From: Siniperca chuatsi
Lineage: Eukaryota; Chordata; Actinopteri; Centrarchiformes; Sinipercidae
Direction of reading: 5' to 3'
NCBI RefSeq assembly: GCF_020085105.1
Contig: NC_058064.1
Location: forward strand, 129,001 to 193,000
Length of the DNA stretch: 64,000 nt
Below are positions 20,813-32,600 of the stretch, piece after piece (position 1 is the stretch's first letter; every line of letters begins with the position of its first letter). A model generated the notes under the pieces. The model was given only the letters and a program-made list of their open reading frames with translations, made no database searches and was not told the DNA's origin. A program made the translations under genes and the position numbers.

Positions 20813-21075
20813 CTAACAAACAATTATTTTGATTATCGATTAACCTGTTGATCATTTTTTAATTAGTAATTTATTCTATAAATGTGAGAAAATGGTTAAA
20901 AGTGACGTCCAACCAAAAGTCCAAAAAGATGTTCGAGTTTTATTTAAAATAATATAAAACGCAGAAAAACTTTTCGGGGAAAATGACTTAAATGATTAGT
21001 CAGTTATTAAAATTGTTGCAGATTAATTTTCTGTCGATCGACTAATCGATTAATCAGTTAATATTTCAGCTATAA
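20813..21075. mobile_element. AT-rich fold-back element in gcc1 5' intron
   Basis: It starts near GGGCTCTAACAAACAATTAT, with GATTATCGATTAACC, and ends with GATCGACTAATCGATTAATC. The ends are inverted with respect to each other and belong to an abundant fish repeat with ATTAATCGATTA ends. A related fragment lies at about 33772-33900. Confidence 0.55.
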
Positions 21076-21483
21076 TTAGCATAGGATGTTGGTATTGAAC
21101 ATGAGTTTTGTCATTGTAAATGACAACGATGTTAATCGTCATTCACTGTTATTTTATTTTTCTTGTTGTGAAGCACTTTGTACTTTGTTTTGATAAGTGC
21201 TCTATAAATAAAGTTTTATTATTATTATTATTTATTAATTACTCATTAAAAAGGTTCTGCAGTAATAAAGTCATGACTGAAGGTAATGAAACACGGCCGG
21301 TGTATGAAACAGTCCACCTGCTTTGTTTTGTTCATGTTTGCAGTTTTCTGAAGGGAATGTGTCTCTTTTCAGAAACCAATAAACCCAGTTTGAGTTCTCA
21401 CCATGATCAGACCCAGATGAACCAGTTCTGGTCCTGCATGGTGATGGATCCGGTCTGACCGACCCTGGTAGACCACTGGAGTC

Positions 21484-24400
21484 ATGGAGAAGTTCGGGAT
21501 GAGTTTCGGGGGTGGTCCCAGCAGGAAGGATTTGCTGGACACCATCGAGTCCCAGAAGAAGCAGCTGGTCCAGTACCAGACCCGCTTCAAGGACGTGGTC
21601 CAGGCCTATAAGAGTCTTCTGAAGGAGAAGGAGGCTCTGGAGGCCAGTCTAAAGGTCCTAACAGTGACCCAGGAGGTGGACCTGAACCAGCAGGGCCAGG
21701 ACACCGTCACCTCGGACCTCCTAGAGGATGGCTGCTCGCTGCACAGCGAGGACAGCGTGGACACGGCGGCATCTGTGGACACGCCCAGTGAGACCACCAG
21801 GGGAGACCAGAGTGAGGAGGACCAGGGAGAATCAGGAGGAAAGTCCAGCTCAATGGTGCGTTTTTAAACGTTTAGTGACCGAAATGTCATCAAGCGAACA
21901 GTGAACACATCCAATTTAATTTTCTACACATAAATAAACCAACTCAAGAACAAATGAACAAAGAAACAAGTGCAACTAGAGCGCAATGTGAGTGCGAACA
22001 CGACAAGAGCAAGAAAAACTCGACTAGAGCTCAACGAGAGCGTGACGAACTCGACTAACGGGCGACGAAACAGTGACGAACTCGACCAGAGCGCGACGAA
22101 CTCGACCAGAGTGCGACAAACTCGACCAGAGCGCGACGAAACAGTGACGAACCCGACCAGAGCGTGACGAACTCGACTAACAGGCGACGAAACAGTGACG
22201 AACTCGACCAGAGCGCGACGAACTCGACCAGAGCGCGACGAACTCGACCAGAGCGCGACGAACTCGACTAACAGGCGACGAAACAGTGACGAACTCGACC
22301 AGAGCGCGACGAACTCGACCAGAGCGCGACGAACTCGACTAACAGGCGACGAAACAGTGACGAACTCGACCAGAGCGCGACGAACTCGACCAGAGCGCGA
22401 CGAACTCGACCAGAGCGTGACGAACTCGACCAGAGCGCGACGAACTCGACTAACAGGCGACGAACTCGACTAACAGGCGACGAAACAGTGACGAACTCGA
22501 CCAGAGCGCGACGAACTCGACCAGAGCGCGACGAACTCGACTAACAGGCTACTTAACTCGACTAACAGGCTTACTAAACAGTGACGAACTCGACCAGAGC
22601 GCGACGAACTCGACCAGAGCGCGATTTAACTCGACCAGAGCGCGACGAACTCGACCAGAGCGCGACGAACTCGACTAACAGGCTACTAACTCGACTAACA
22701 GGCGACTAAACAGCGCACTTAACTCGACCAGAGCGCGACGAACTCGACTAACAGGCTACTAAACAGTGACGAACTCTCGACCAGAGCGCGACGAACTCGA
22801 CCAGAGCGCGACGAACTCGACTAACAGGCGATTTAAACAGTGACGAACTCGACCAGAGTGCGACAAACTCGACCAGAGCGCGACGAACTCGACCAGAGCG
22901 CGACGAACTCGACCAGAGCGCGACGAACTCGACCAGAGCGCGACAAACTCGACTAACAGGCGACGAAACAGTGACGAACTCGACCAGAGCGCGATTTAAC
23001 TCGACTAACAGGCGACGAAACAGTGACGAACTCGACCAGAGCGTGACGAACTCGACCAGAGCGCGACAAACTCGACCAGAGCGCGACGAACTCGACCAGA
23101 GCGCGACGAACTCGACCAGAGCGCGACGAACTCGACCAGAGCGCGACGAACTCGACTAACAGGCGACGAAACAGTGACGAACTCGACCAGAGCGCGACGA
23201 ACTCGACCAGAGCGCGACGAACTCGACTAACAGGCGACGAAACAGTGACGAACTCGACCAGAGTGCGACGAACTCGACCAGAGCGCGACGAACTCGACTA
23301 ACAGGCGACGAAACAGTGACGAACTCGACCAGAGCGCGACGAACTCGACCAGAGCGCGACGAACTCGACTAACAGGCGACGAAACAGTGACGAACTCGAC
23401 CAGAGTGCGGCGAACTCGACCAGAGCGCGACGAACTCGACTAACAGGCGACTAAACAGTGACGAACTCGACCAGAGTGCGGACGAACTCGACCAGAGCGC
23501 GACGAACTCGACTAACAGGCGACTAAACAGTGACGAACTCGACCAGAGTGCGATTTAACTCGACCAGAGTGCGATTTAACTCGACCAGAGCGCGACGAAC
23601 TCGACTAACAGGCGACTAAACAGTGACGAACTCGACCAGAGCGCGACGAACTCGACTAACAGGCTATTTAAACAGTGACGAACTCGACCAGAGCGCGACG
23701 AACTCGACCAGAGCGCGACGAACTCGACCAGAGCGCGACGAACTCGACCAGAGCGCGACGAACTCGACCAGAGCGCGACGAACTCGACTAACAGGCGACG
23801 AAACAGTGACGAACTCGACCAGAGCGCGAGGAGAGCGTGACGAACTCGACCAGAGCGTGACGAACTCGACCAGAGCGTGACGAACATGACTAGAGCATGC
23901 AGAGAACATGACGAACTTGACGAACTCGACCAGAGCGCGAGGAGAGCGTGACGAACTCGACTAGATAGAGACAGATGCAAATAGCAGGTGACTAGAGGGC
24001 GACGGGAGTGCGAACAATGCGACAGGACTGAGGTGTCGTGCGAAGTCGTACTTTCTGACGCTGCAGTGAAGATGTTGGCGGCAGTTTAACGTGGTGATTT
24101 CTTCCTGCAGCCCCTGAGGTCCGACCCGGATGCCGACGGCTCAGAGAGCAGCAGCGTGGGGGCAGAGCGGCAGCTACAGGCCACTCCCCCTCCCAGTGCA
24201 GACGCGGACCGCCGAGTCGCCCAGCGGAGGAGCCAACTGAGCACGCTCACCAACGCCCTGGCCACAGTGACGCACGAGAAGTCTCGGATGGAGGCGAGTT
24301 TCCAGGCCGACAAGCGTCAGCTGAAGCAGGAGGTGGAGGAGCTGCAGGACCGCCTGGTCACTGTGACGACGCAGCAGGAGGCGGAGCTGCGCACCCTGCA

Positions 24401-27400
24401 GCAGCATCTGGCCGAGAGCCGCGCTCGCATCATCACGCAGCAGCACGAGAGGGAGCAGGAGCAGGGAGACCACGTCCAGCAGCTGCGAGAGCTGCAGAGG
24501 ATCCTGCAGCAGGAGAGAGACTTGCGACAGGATGCAGAGCTCCGCCTACAGGACGCCAATGCCGCACTCCTCATGACATCACAGGCCGTGGACCGGGGGG
24601 CGGAGTTGGAGGTTCACCTGAACAAGGTGAGGGAGGAGAGAGACGAGCTGAGGAGGAGGCTGCAAGCCGCCGAGGAGGACCAAAAGAAACCAGATCCCAG
24701 AGTGGACGAACTGCAGCGAGAGCTAACGAAGCTGAAAAACCACTTACAGCAGCAGTTCCACAGTGAAACCAGGAAGGTAAAACTGAGACCGGAAATAACT
24801 AAAACCAGGTCTAAGCTAACTAAAACAGATCCACATCGAGACCAGGAAGGTAAAGACTAACTAAAGCCAGGTCTAAACTAACTAAAACAGATCCACATCG
24901 AGACCAGGAAGGTAAAGACTAACTAAAGCCAGGTCTAAACTAACTAAAACAGATCCACATCGAGACCAGGAAGGTAAAGACTAACTAAAGCCAGGTCTAA
25001 GCTAAACACGGTTGAAATGTAACTAAACTAACAGATCCGGAACAAGATTCAAAAGGTAAGTCTGAGCTTAAATCAAACTAAACTCAGATCCCGACTGAGG
25101 CTAGGGAGGTGGGACTGAGACCAGGTCTGACTAAACTCAGGTAACTAACAGACCCAGATCGAGACTAGGGTCCTGTTCTTTGTTCGTGGAGTTATTCGGA
25201 TTATAATGTCGATGTTATTAAAATGCTTTTGAAGATAGTTTAAAACTCTTTACTCATTTTTCTAACTGAACTACTAGACAGATATACACTGAGACAAAGA
25301 AGGTGGGACTGAGACCAGGTCTAACTAAACCCACCTAAACTAAACTAACTTAACAGCTTAACTTAAACTTAGGAAGGTAAAACTAAAGTCAAATCTAACT
25401 AAACCCAGCTCAGATTTAAGTGGATAACCTTGTTTGTAAGCTTTCTGATAATCGGAGAACCATGCCGTCTTTAGGTGGAGTGAGAGTCCAACACCGTCTC
25501 TCGCAGGTGTGCCCTCAGGTGTAACATGCAGGGAAACACTGTTCAAATTGAAAGGGGTGAGGTTGGAAAGTGACAGAATGCCTCTATAGTCCTTGATTCA
25601 GGTGCAGCACCTGCGGCTGTTCGGCAGATGTCGGCAGTGTAAACGCTGTGAAACATCCTCAGCGGCCGGCTGCTGACAGAAACGGGTCGTGTAGGTTCAG
25701 GTTCAGGTTCAGGGTTAGGTTCAGGGTTAGGTTCAGGTTTAGGTTCAGGTTCAGGTTCAGGGTTAGGTTCAGGGTTAGGTTCAGGTTTAGGTTCAGGTTT
25801 AGGTTCAGGGTTAGGTTCAGGTTCAGGTTCAGGGTTAGGTTTAGGTTCAGGGTTAGGTTCAGGTTTAGGTTTAGGTTCAGGTTCAGGGTTAGGTTTAGGG
25901 TTAGGTTTAGGTTCAGGGTTAGGTTCAGGTTTAGGTTCAGGTTCAGGTTTAGGTTCAGGTTCAGGTTAGGTTCAGGGTTAGGTTCAGGTTTAGGTTCAGG
26001 TTCAGGGTTAGGTTCAGGGTTAGGTTCAGGTTCAGGGTTAGGTTCAGGTTCAGGGTTAGGTTCAGGGTTAGGTTTAGGTTCAGGGTTAGGTTCAGGGTTA
26101 GGTTTAGGTTCAGGGTTAGGTTCAGGTTTAGGTTCAGGTTCAGGTTTAGGTTCAGGTTCAGGGTTAGGTTCAGGGTTAGGTTCAGGTTTAGGTTCAGGTT
26201 CAGGGTTAGGTTCAGGGTTAGGTTTAGGTTCAGGGTTAGGTTTAGGTTCAGGGTTAGGTTTAGGTTCAGGTTTAGGTTCAGGTTCAGGTTCAGGGTTAGG
26301 TTTAGGTTTAGGTTCAGGGTTAGGTTCAGGTTTAGGTTCAGGTTCAGGTTCAGGGTTAGGTTCAGGGTTAGGTTCAGGGTTAGGTTCAGGGTTAGGTTCA
26401 GGTTCAGGTTCAGGGTTAGGTTCAGGTTCAGGGTTAGGTTCAGGGTTAGGTTCAGGGTTAGGTTCAGGGTTAGGTTCAGGTTCAGGGTTAGGAGGCTCAT
26501 GACTGTTTGTGTATTTGCAGGCGTGCGATGCAGAGGAGCGTGCTCGTGAGCGCGCTCAGGCGGCAGAGATGAGGGTTGCTGGTCTGGAGCAAAGAGTCTC
26601 TGAACTCTCGGAGCTGCTGGGTTCCTGTGAGAAGACGAGGCAGAGAGACCAGCAGACCGCTCAGAGACTTCGAGACCGGATCCTGCAGCTCGACACAGAG
26701 AACAAAACGCTTGCCATCGCCACCTCCGGCAGGACGACCTCTGACCTCAGCTTGGACGAGTCGCAGCTGGACGTCAGCGTGCTGAAGGAGAAGCTGGAGA
26801 AGGTGAAGAAGCTGCTGCTGGCAGCTCAGAGGAACCCGGACCAGAATATCCAGAACCTGGCAGAGACCGCGGCGGAGCTGGGCGAAGACAAAGGCTCGGT
26901 GCTGTTCTACCAGCAGGAGCTGCGGCAGCTCAAGGACGAGTTTGAGCGCTACAAGCTGCGAGCGCAGGTGGTGCTGAAGAACAAAAACGCCAAAGATGGC
27001 TGCCAGGCGAAGGAGCTGGAGGAGATCCGGGACCAGCTGTCGGAGCTGAAGGAGAAGTACATCAACCTGCGGATCCAGAGCGACGAGGCCGAGGCCCGAC
27101 ACCGCCGCGAGCTGGAGGAGCAGCAGCAGCAGGCGGCGGCGCTGCAGCAGACTCACAGACAGGAAGTGGAGCGGGTGGAGGCGCTGCACCGCGACGACCT
27201 GCTGCGACTGGAGGCGGAGCTGCACAAACAGAGAGAGAGAACCATGGCACTGCTGGACGAGAAGGACCAGGAGCTGGAGAGACTGCGGGCCGCCGCGCTC
27301 AGCTGCAGCCACGACACCGACAAGATGGCCGCCGACGAGCACGAGTCCGGCCCGGAGAGCGAGGGTGACATCATCAGCCAGGCCCTGCGGCGGACGACGC

Positions 27401-27780
27401 CCAACGAGCCCACGCTGCTGCTGTACGCCGAGCAGCTGGCTAGGAAGGAGGTGGAGGTGGGCGGCCTGCGGCGGCAGAAGCACCGCCTGGAGGAGGACGT
27501 CCACCAGCTGCAGGCGAGGCTCATCACTAACGGAGAGCGACACGACGAGGAGGTGTCAGAGCTGCGAGGACAACTCGACAAACTGATGAGAGATCAGAGC
27601 AGAGAGGGCGCCAACATGGAGTACCTGAAGAACGTCATCTACAAGTTCCTGACGCTGCAGGACGCCAGCGGGAGGCAGCAGACGCTCACCGCCATCCTGA
27701 CCATCCTGCACTTCAGCCCGCAGGAGAAGCACAGCGTCATGAGGCTGCAGGGGGCGACCTGGTGGACCGCCAAGAGGTAA
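21484..27780 (+). CDS. gcc1: GRIP and coiled-coil domain-containing protein 1 (golgin)
   Basis: GCC1 (GCC88) is a trans-Golgi tethering golgin for endosome-to-TGN transport. Its C-terminal GRIP domain is the type that binds ARL1-GTP. Three coding exons, all phase 0: 21484-21855, 24111-24776 and 26521-27780 (TAA), 765 aa in total (human about 775). The N-terminus [20 protein letters not shown] and the [19 protein letters not shown] block are diagnostic. Residues about 150-690 are Q/E/L/R-rich coiled coil. The GRIP domain lies at about 700-750 ([11 protein letters not shown], then IYKFL and [14 protein letters not shown]). An untranslated exon probably ends at 20139 and splices to 21373. Poly(A) signal AATAAA at 27981-27986. 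Both coding introns are almost wholly tandem repeats. Head-to-head with arf5, its neighbour in human 7q32 too. Confidence 0.96.
21960..23970 (+). repeat. 2-kb CpG-rich 20-bp minisatellite, gcc1 first coding intron
   Basis: The basic unit GACGAACTCGACCAGAGCGC (four CpG per 20 bases) alternates with a variant containing GACTAACAGGCGACGAAACA. Sporadic TTT or T insertions and TG for CG changes occur. Both ends fade into related but irregular sequence. Confidence 0.95.
24766..25420 (+). repeat. 62-bp donor-bearing repeat, gcc1 second coding intron
   Basis: The exon end ACCAGGAAG|GTAAAA (GT at 24777) is copied as ACCAGGAAG|GTAAAG at 24850, 24912 and 24974, with 62-bp spacing between the last three. 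A weaker AGGAAG|GTAA occurs at 25377. The rest of the unit is CTAACTAAAGCCAGGTCTAA-like. Units after 25015 are degenerate. Confidence 0.88.
25691..26492 (+). repeat. telomere-like hexamer array, gcc1 second coding intron
   Basis: About 800 bases of mixed hexamers GGTTCA, GGGTTA and GGTTTA, ending 28 bases before exon 3. GGGTTA is the vertebrate telomere hexamer in another phase, but runs of pure TTAGGG are absent. The G-rich strand is the gcc1 sense strand. Confidence 0.95.
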
Positions 27781-27989
27781 TAAAAACACCTGAAGAAGAA
27801 ACTGTACTGCCTGCGTTTATTACACCAAAGCTCAGACGATATGAAGGGAGCCGTAGTTTCCAGTTTCCTGATGATTATCTGACGTTTAAATTGATAGAAA
27901 ACTTCATGAAGTTTGGTTTCTATCAGCTGCTCACTGAGCTGAGGTTCTGTCTGAACTGTACGTAGATATGAACAAACGGAAATAAACGA

Positions 27990-28970
27990 GTGTCACTGAG
28001 TAAACTTAAAGAAAACATTACAGAGAAAACTTTGGCTAATGCAGTTCTTCATATATATATATATGTATATATATATGTATATACATATATATATATATAT
28101 ATATCTCTCATATTCTGATATGTATATTTTTGATTCCCTTTTGAAATTAAACATTTTTTCCTGCTTCACAAACTGTTTGGTTCATTCTGAGTTATTGATG
28201 ATGATATTGATTTCAGGTTGTTCCACATTGTTTTATAGTGGAGGCAACATTTCAACTTTACTCCTCAAAATATTACATTTTTTATCTTAACGTTTTTCTC
28301 ATAACATTACGAATATTTTTCATAACGTCGTTCATACATCATTGGGATCGATATATTGATCAATATGCACCAGAAGAAATTAAATAATGTTCAGTTGAGA
28401 ATTATATGATAAACGAGACAGAATGTGAACATGATTCTGGTTTTACTTTTCACAGCAAAACTAAATATTTACAGAAAAACAACAAAAAGGCAACAACACA
28501 TTATTATTATTATTATTATTATTGTTGTTGTTTCATTCACTGGGATACAAAAATAACACTTCAGAGTTCAGATGTTATAATCGTTAAAAACAGAAACAAT
28601 GTGGAATTAAATATACAGTTAACTTTTCATTATAATGTCATAAGTACAAAACATCAGGGTAAACTCATTTAGCTTTTTAATTTTTATTAAAACAGGTTTT
28701 ATGAATCATAATATTACAAATGTGTGAAGCTGAAAGTTGGAGTGAAGAAAATAATTAATCCACATCGACAGCATCAGAACTAATATTAATCATAATAATA
28801 TTTCCAGATCCAAACATTTCAGAATCGAGTCAGAATCGTTCAGGAAAAAAGTCGTCACGTTTTGAATAAAGTTGTAATTTTCTGAAGAAATAGAGTCGAG
28901 GATTCGGGGGAAAGTTTTCCTCGTTACAACAATTTGAGTTTTTCTTTATTGTCAGAATCTCAGACTTCGT
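27990..28970. other. AT-rich 3' flank of gcc1, microsatellites only
   Basis: It contains an (AT)n/(ATGTAT)n tract at 28046-28106 and a (TTA)n run at 28500-28523. No exon or mobile element is recognised. Confidence 0.5.
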
Positions 28971-28973
28971 GAC

Positions 28974-29062
28974 AGCGCGCGCGCCACGTCGCGCACACGC
29001 CGCCGCGCCACGCCGCGCGCCACGCCGCCGCGACACGCCGCCGCGACACGCCGCCGCGCCAA
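28974..29062. repeat. CpG-saturated 13-bp repeat between convergent genes
   Basis: Units like CACGCCGCCGCGA/C, preceded by GCGCGCGCGCCACGTCGCGC. There is roughly one CpG every three to four bases inside AT-rich flanks. It lies downstream of both gcc1 and dennd6b. Confidence 0.85.
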
Positions 29063-29103
29063 ACTGAAACATCCGGAGCCGAAGGTCCGTTTCTCTGAAA
29101 CCG

Positions 29104-29190
29104 GTTTCTGCGAGGACTCATCGTCTTCATCATCATCGTCATCTTCATCATCATCTTCATCATAACCATCATCTTCATCATCATCATTTA
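29104..29190. repeat. (CAT)n-type microsatellite
   Basis: Imperfect TCATCATCATCTTCATCATC-like run. Confidence 0.85.
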
Positions 29191-29278
29191 GTCACAACTT
29201 CACGACGGCGTCGCGATGTCGAGTTCGACTCTGAACAGAAACGTCAAAACTACATCTACAGGTTTTATTCTCTGTGTG

Positions 29279-29600
29279 TGAGAGTGTGTGTGTGTGTGTG
29301 TCTGTGTGTGTGTGTCAGTGTGTGTGTGTGTGTGTGTCAGTGTGTAGCAGTGTGTAGTATCAGTGTGTGTGTCAGTGTGTGTAGTAGCAGTGTGTAGTAT
29401 CAGTGTGTGTGTCAGTGTGTAGTATCAGTGTGTGTGTGTCAGTGTGTGTAGTATCAGTGTGTAGTATCAGTGTGTAGCAGTGTGTAGTATCAGTGTGTGT
29501 GTCAGTGTGTATCAGTGCGTGTGTGTCAGTGTGTGTAGTAGCAGTGTGTGTAGTCAGTGTGTAGTATCAGTGTGTGTGTCAGTGTGTGTCAGTGTGTCGT
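29279..29600. repeat. TG-rich minisatellite across dennd6b 3' UTR and stop
   Basis: Interleaved GTGTGTGTCAGTGTGTAGTA-type units. On the minus strand they begin at the dennd6b stop codon, whose ACACACTGACACAC context is itself a unit. The minus-strand AATAAA at 29264-29269 lies just past the array, so the array would be the dennd6b 3' UTR. Confidence 0.85.
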
Positions 29601-32600
29601 CAGGACCGTCTGCAGGTCTTCGGGCAGGGATCTGATGACGGAGTTTATAAAAGTGTCCAGTTTGTCTAAAACTCCGTCTTTCAGCTGCAGCTTCTGCCGT
29701 CGAGCTTTAATCTGAAAAACAGTCAGAAACACACTTCCTGGTTTAAACTGTTAATTAGTTTATTATTTAAACGTATTATTAGTGATTAGTACGAGGGCCA
29801 GTATTAACGGTCTAAAGAGAAACGAGTAGGCGTTATCCTGAGAGAGGAGCTTGTGAGGAAAGCTCTACAGGTGAACAGAGTATCGGACAGGTGGATGAGT
29901 CTGAAGCTGGAAACTGAAGGGCTGATGTTCAGTGTTGTGATTGGTTCTGCCCCACAGGTGGGATGTGAGTTAGAAGAGAAGGAGAAGTTCTGCAGTGAGT
30001 TAGATGAAGTGATGCAGAGCGTCCCCACAGGTGAGAGAGTGGTGATTGGTGCAGATTTCAATGGGCATGCAGGTGAAGGGAACAGGTGATGAGAGTGTGA
30101 CGGGCAGGTTTGGTCTTCAGGACAGGAACGCAGAAGGACAGATGGTGCTAGACTTCGCAAAGAGGATGGAAATGGCTGTAGTGAACACTTTCTTCCAGAA
30201 GAGGCAGGAACATAGGGTGACATATAAGAGCGGAGGTGGAAGCACCCAGGTGGAGTACAGGTGGACTACATCTCGTGTAGACTTGTAATCTGAAAGAGAC
30301 CAGTGACTGTAAAGTAGTGGTAGGGGAGAGTGTAGCCAGACAACACAGGATGGTAGTGTGTAAAATGATGTGAGGAAGACGAAGAGGACAAAGGCAGAGC
30401 AGAGGACGAAGTGGTGGAAGCTGAGACAGACTCTGGGTGGTCAGGAAGCGCTCCCAGATGACTGGACCACTACAGCTGATGTGATCAGGGAGACAGGTAG
30501 GAGGGTACTCGTGTGTCATCTGGAAAGAGGATAGTGGACAAGGAGACTTGGTGGTGGAACGAGGAAGTACAGGAGTGTATACAGAGAAAGAGGTTAGCTA
30601 AGAAGAAGAGGGACACAGAGGACTGAAGAGAGTAGACAGGAGTACAGGGAGATGCAGCGTAAGGTGAAGGTAGAGGTGGCAAAGGCCAAACAAAGAGCAT
30701 ATGAGGACTTGTATGCTAGGTTGGACACTACAGAGGGACAGGTGGATTTGTACAGGTTGGCCAGACAAAGAGATAGAGATGGGAAGGATGTGCAGCAGGT
30801 GAGGGTGATTAAAGATAAGGATGGAAATGTATTGACAGGTGCCGGGAGTGTGATGGGAAGATGGAAGGAGTACTTTGAAGAGTTGATGAATGAGGAAAAT
30901 GAAAGGGAACGAAGAGTAGAAGAGGTGACTGGTGTGGAGCAGGAAGTAGCAAAGATTAGCAAGAGTGAAGTGAGGAGGACGTTGAAGAGGATGAAGAGTG
31001 GAAAGGCAGTTGGTCCTGATGACATACCTGTGGAGGTATGGAAGTGTCTGGGAGAGGTGGCAGTAGAGTTTCTGGCTAGTCTGTTTAACAGATCTTGGAG
31101 AGTGAGAGGATGCCGAGGAATGGAGAAGAAGTGTACTGGTGCCAGTTTTTAAGAACAAGGGAGATGTGCAGAGCTGTGCAGCTACAGAGGAATAAAGCCG
31201 ATGATACAGTGAAGCTGTGGGAAAGAGTAGTGGAAGCTAGGCTAAGGGCAGAGGTGAGCATCTGTGAGCAGCAACAGGTTTCATGCCTAGAAAGAGTACA
31301 GCAGATGCAGTATTTGCTCTGAGGATGCTGATGGAGAAGTACAGAGAAGGTCATAGGGAGTTGCATTGTGTCGTCATAGATTTAGAGAAAGCGTACGACA
31401 GGGTGCCGAGAGAGGAGCTGTGGTATTGTATGAGGAAGTCTGGAGTGGCAGAGAAGTATGTTAGGGTGGTGCAGGACAGGTATGAGAGCTGTAAGACCGT
31501 GGTGAGGTGTGCTGTAGGTGTGACAGAGGAGTTCAAGGTGGAGGTGGGTCTGCATCAAGGATCGGCTCTGAGCCCCTTCTTGTTTGCTCTGGTGATGGAC
31601 AGGCTGACAGATGAGGTTAGACAGGAATCTCCATGGACTGTGATGTTTGGGGATGACATTGTGATTTGTAGTGAGAGCAGGGAGCAGGTGGAGGAAAATC
31701 TAGAGAGATGGAGGTCTGCTCTGGAAAACAGAGGAATGAAGCTCAGCCGCAGTAAGACAGAATACAGGTGTGTCAATGAGAGGGACCCAGGTGGGACGGT
31801 GAGGTCACAGGGAGCAGAGGTGAAGAAGGTGCAGGACTTTAAGTACTTAGGGTCAACGGTTCAGAGCGACGGAGACTGTGGAGAAGAGGTGAAGAGGCGA
31901 GTGCGAGCAGGGTGGAACGGGTGGAGAAAAGCGTCAGGTGTGTTGTGTGATAAAAGAGTCTCAGCAGGAATGAAAGGACAGGTGTTGGAGACGGCGGTGA
32001 GACCAGCGATGTTGGACAGCTTAGAGACAGCGGCGCTGAAGGAAAGACAAGAGGCAGAGCTGAAGATGCTGAGGTTCTCTTTGGGAGGGACGAGGACGGA
32101 CAGGATCAGGAACGAGGACGTCAGAGGGACGAACTCATGTTAGATGTTTCAGAGTCTCAGATTTAGTTTCCAGCTGCGACTCGGATTCACTCACCAGTTT
32201 CTCTCTGAGCTTCAGAATCAGGTCGACGATTTCCACCTCAGACTTGTCTTTGGTCCAACTCAACAGGTCCTGGAGAGACCAGAACATCTGGATTATTCAG
32301 ATGTTTACAGCCCAACAGCTGCTTACTGTCCAACAGCTGTTTGTTTACAGTAAACAGCTGTTTACAGTCCAACAGCTGTTTACAGTCCAACAGCTGTTTA
32401 CTGTCCAACAGCTGCTTACTGTCCAACAGCTGTTTGTTTACAGTAAACAGCTGTTTACTGTCCAACAGCTGTTTACTGTCCAACAGCTGTTTACAGTCTA
32501 ACAGCTGTTTACTGTCCAACAGCTGTTTGCAGTCCAACAGCTGTTTGTTTACAGTAAACAGCTGTTTACAGTAAACAGCTGCTTACTGTCCAACAGCTGT

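Noticed and set aside
21960-23970. CRISPR-like regular repeat structure
   Set aside because: There are no unique spacers of constant length; units are contiguous minisatellite copies inside a vertebrate intron.
25691-26492. True telomere or chromosome end
   Set aside because: Hexamers are mixed variants without pure TTAGGG runs, and the array lies inside a gene between two coding exons.
25648-26502. RFRFRVRF / GSGLGSGL and LNLTLNLN open frames
   Set aside because: Translation of the telomere-like hexamer array.
26497-27543. 348-codon minus-strand open frame
   Set aside because: Antisense shadow of the GC3-rich gcc1 coiled-coil exon; no matching family.
29853-32143. Reading frames with reverse transcriptase motifs as a host gene
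   Set aside because: They are fragments of an RTE-type LINE with several frame breaks.
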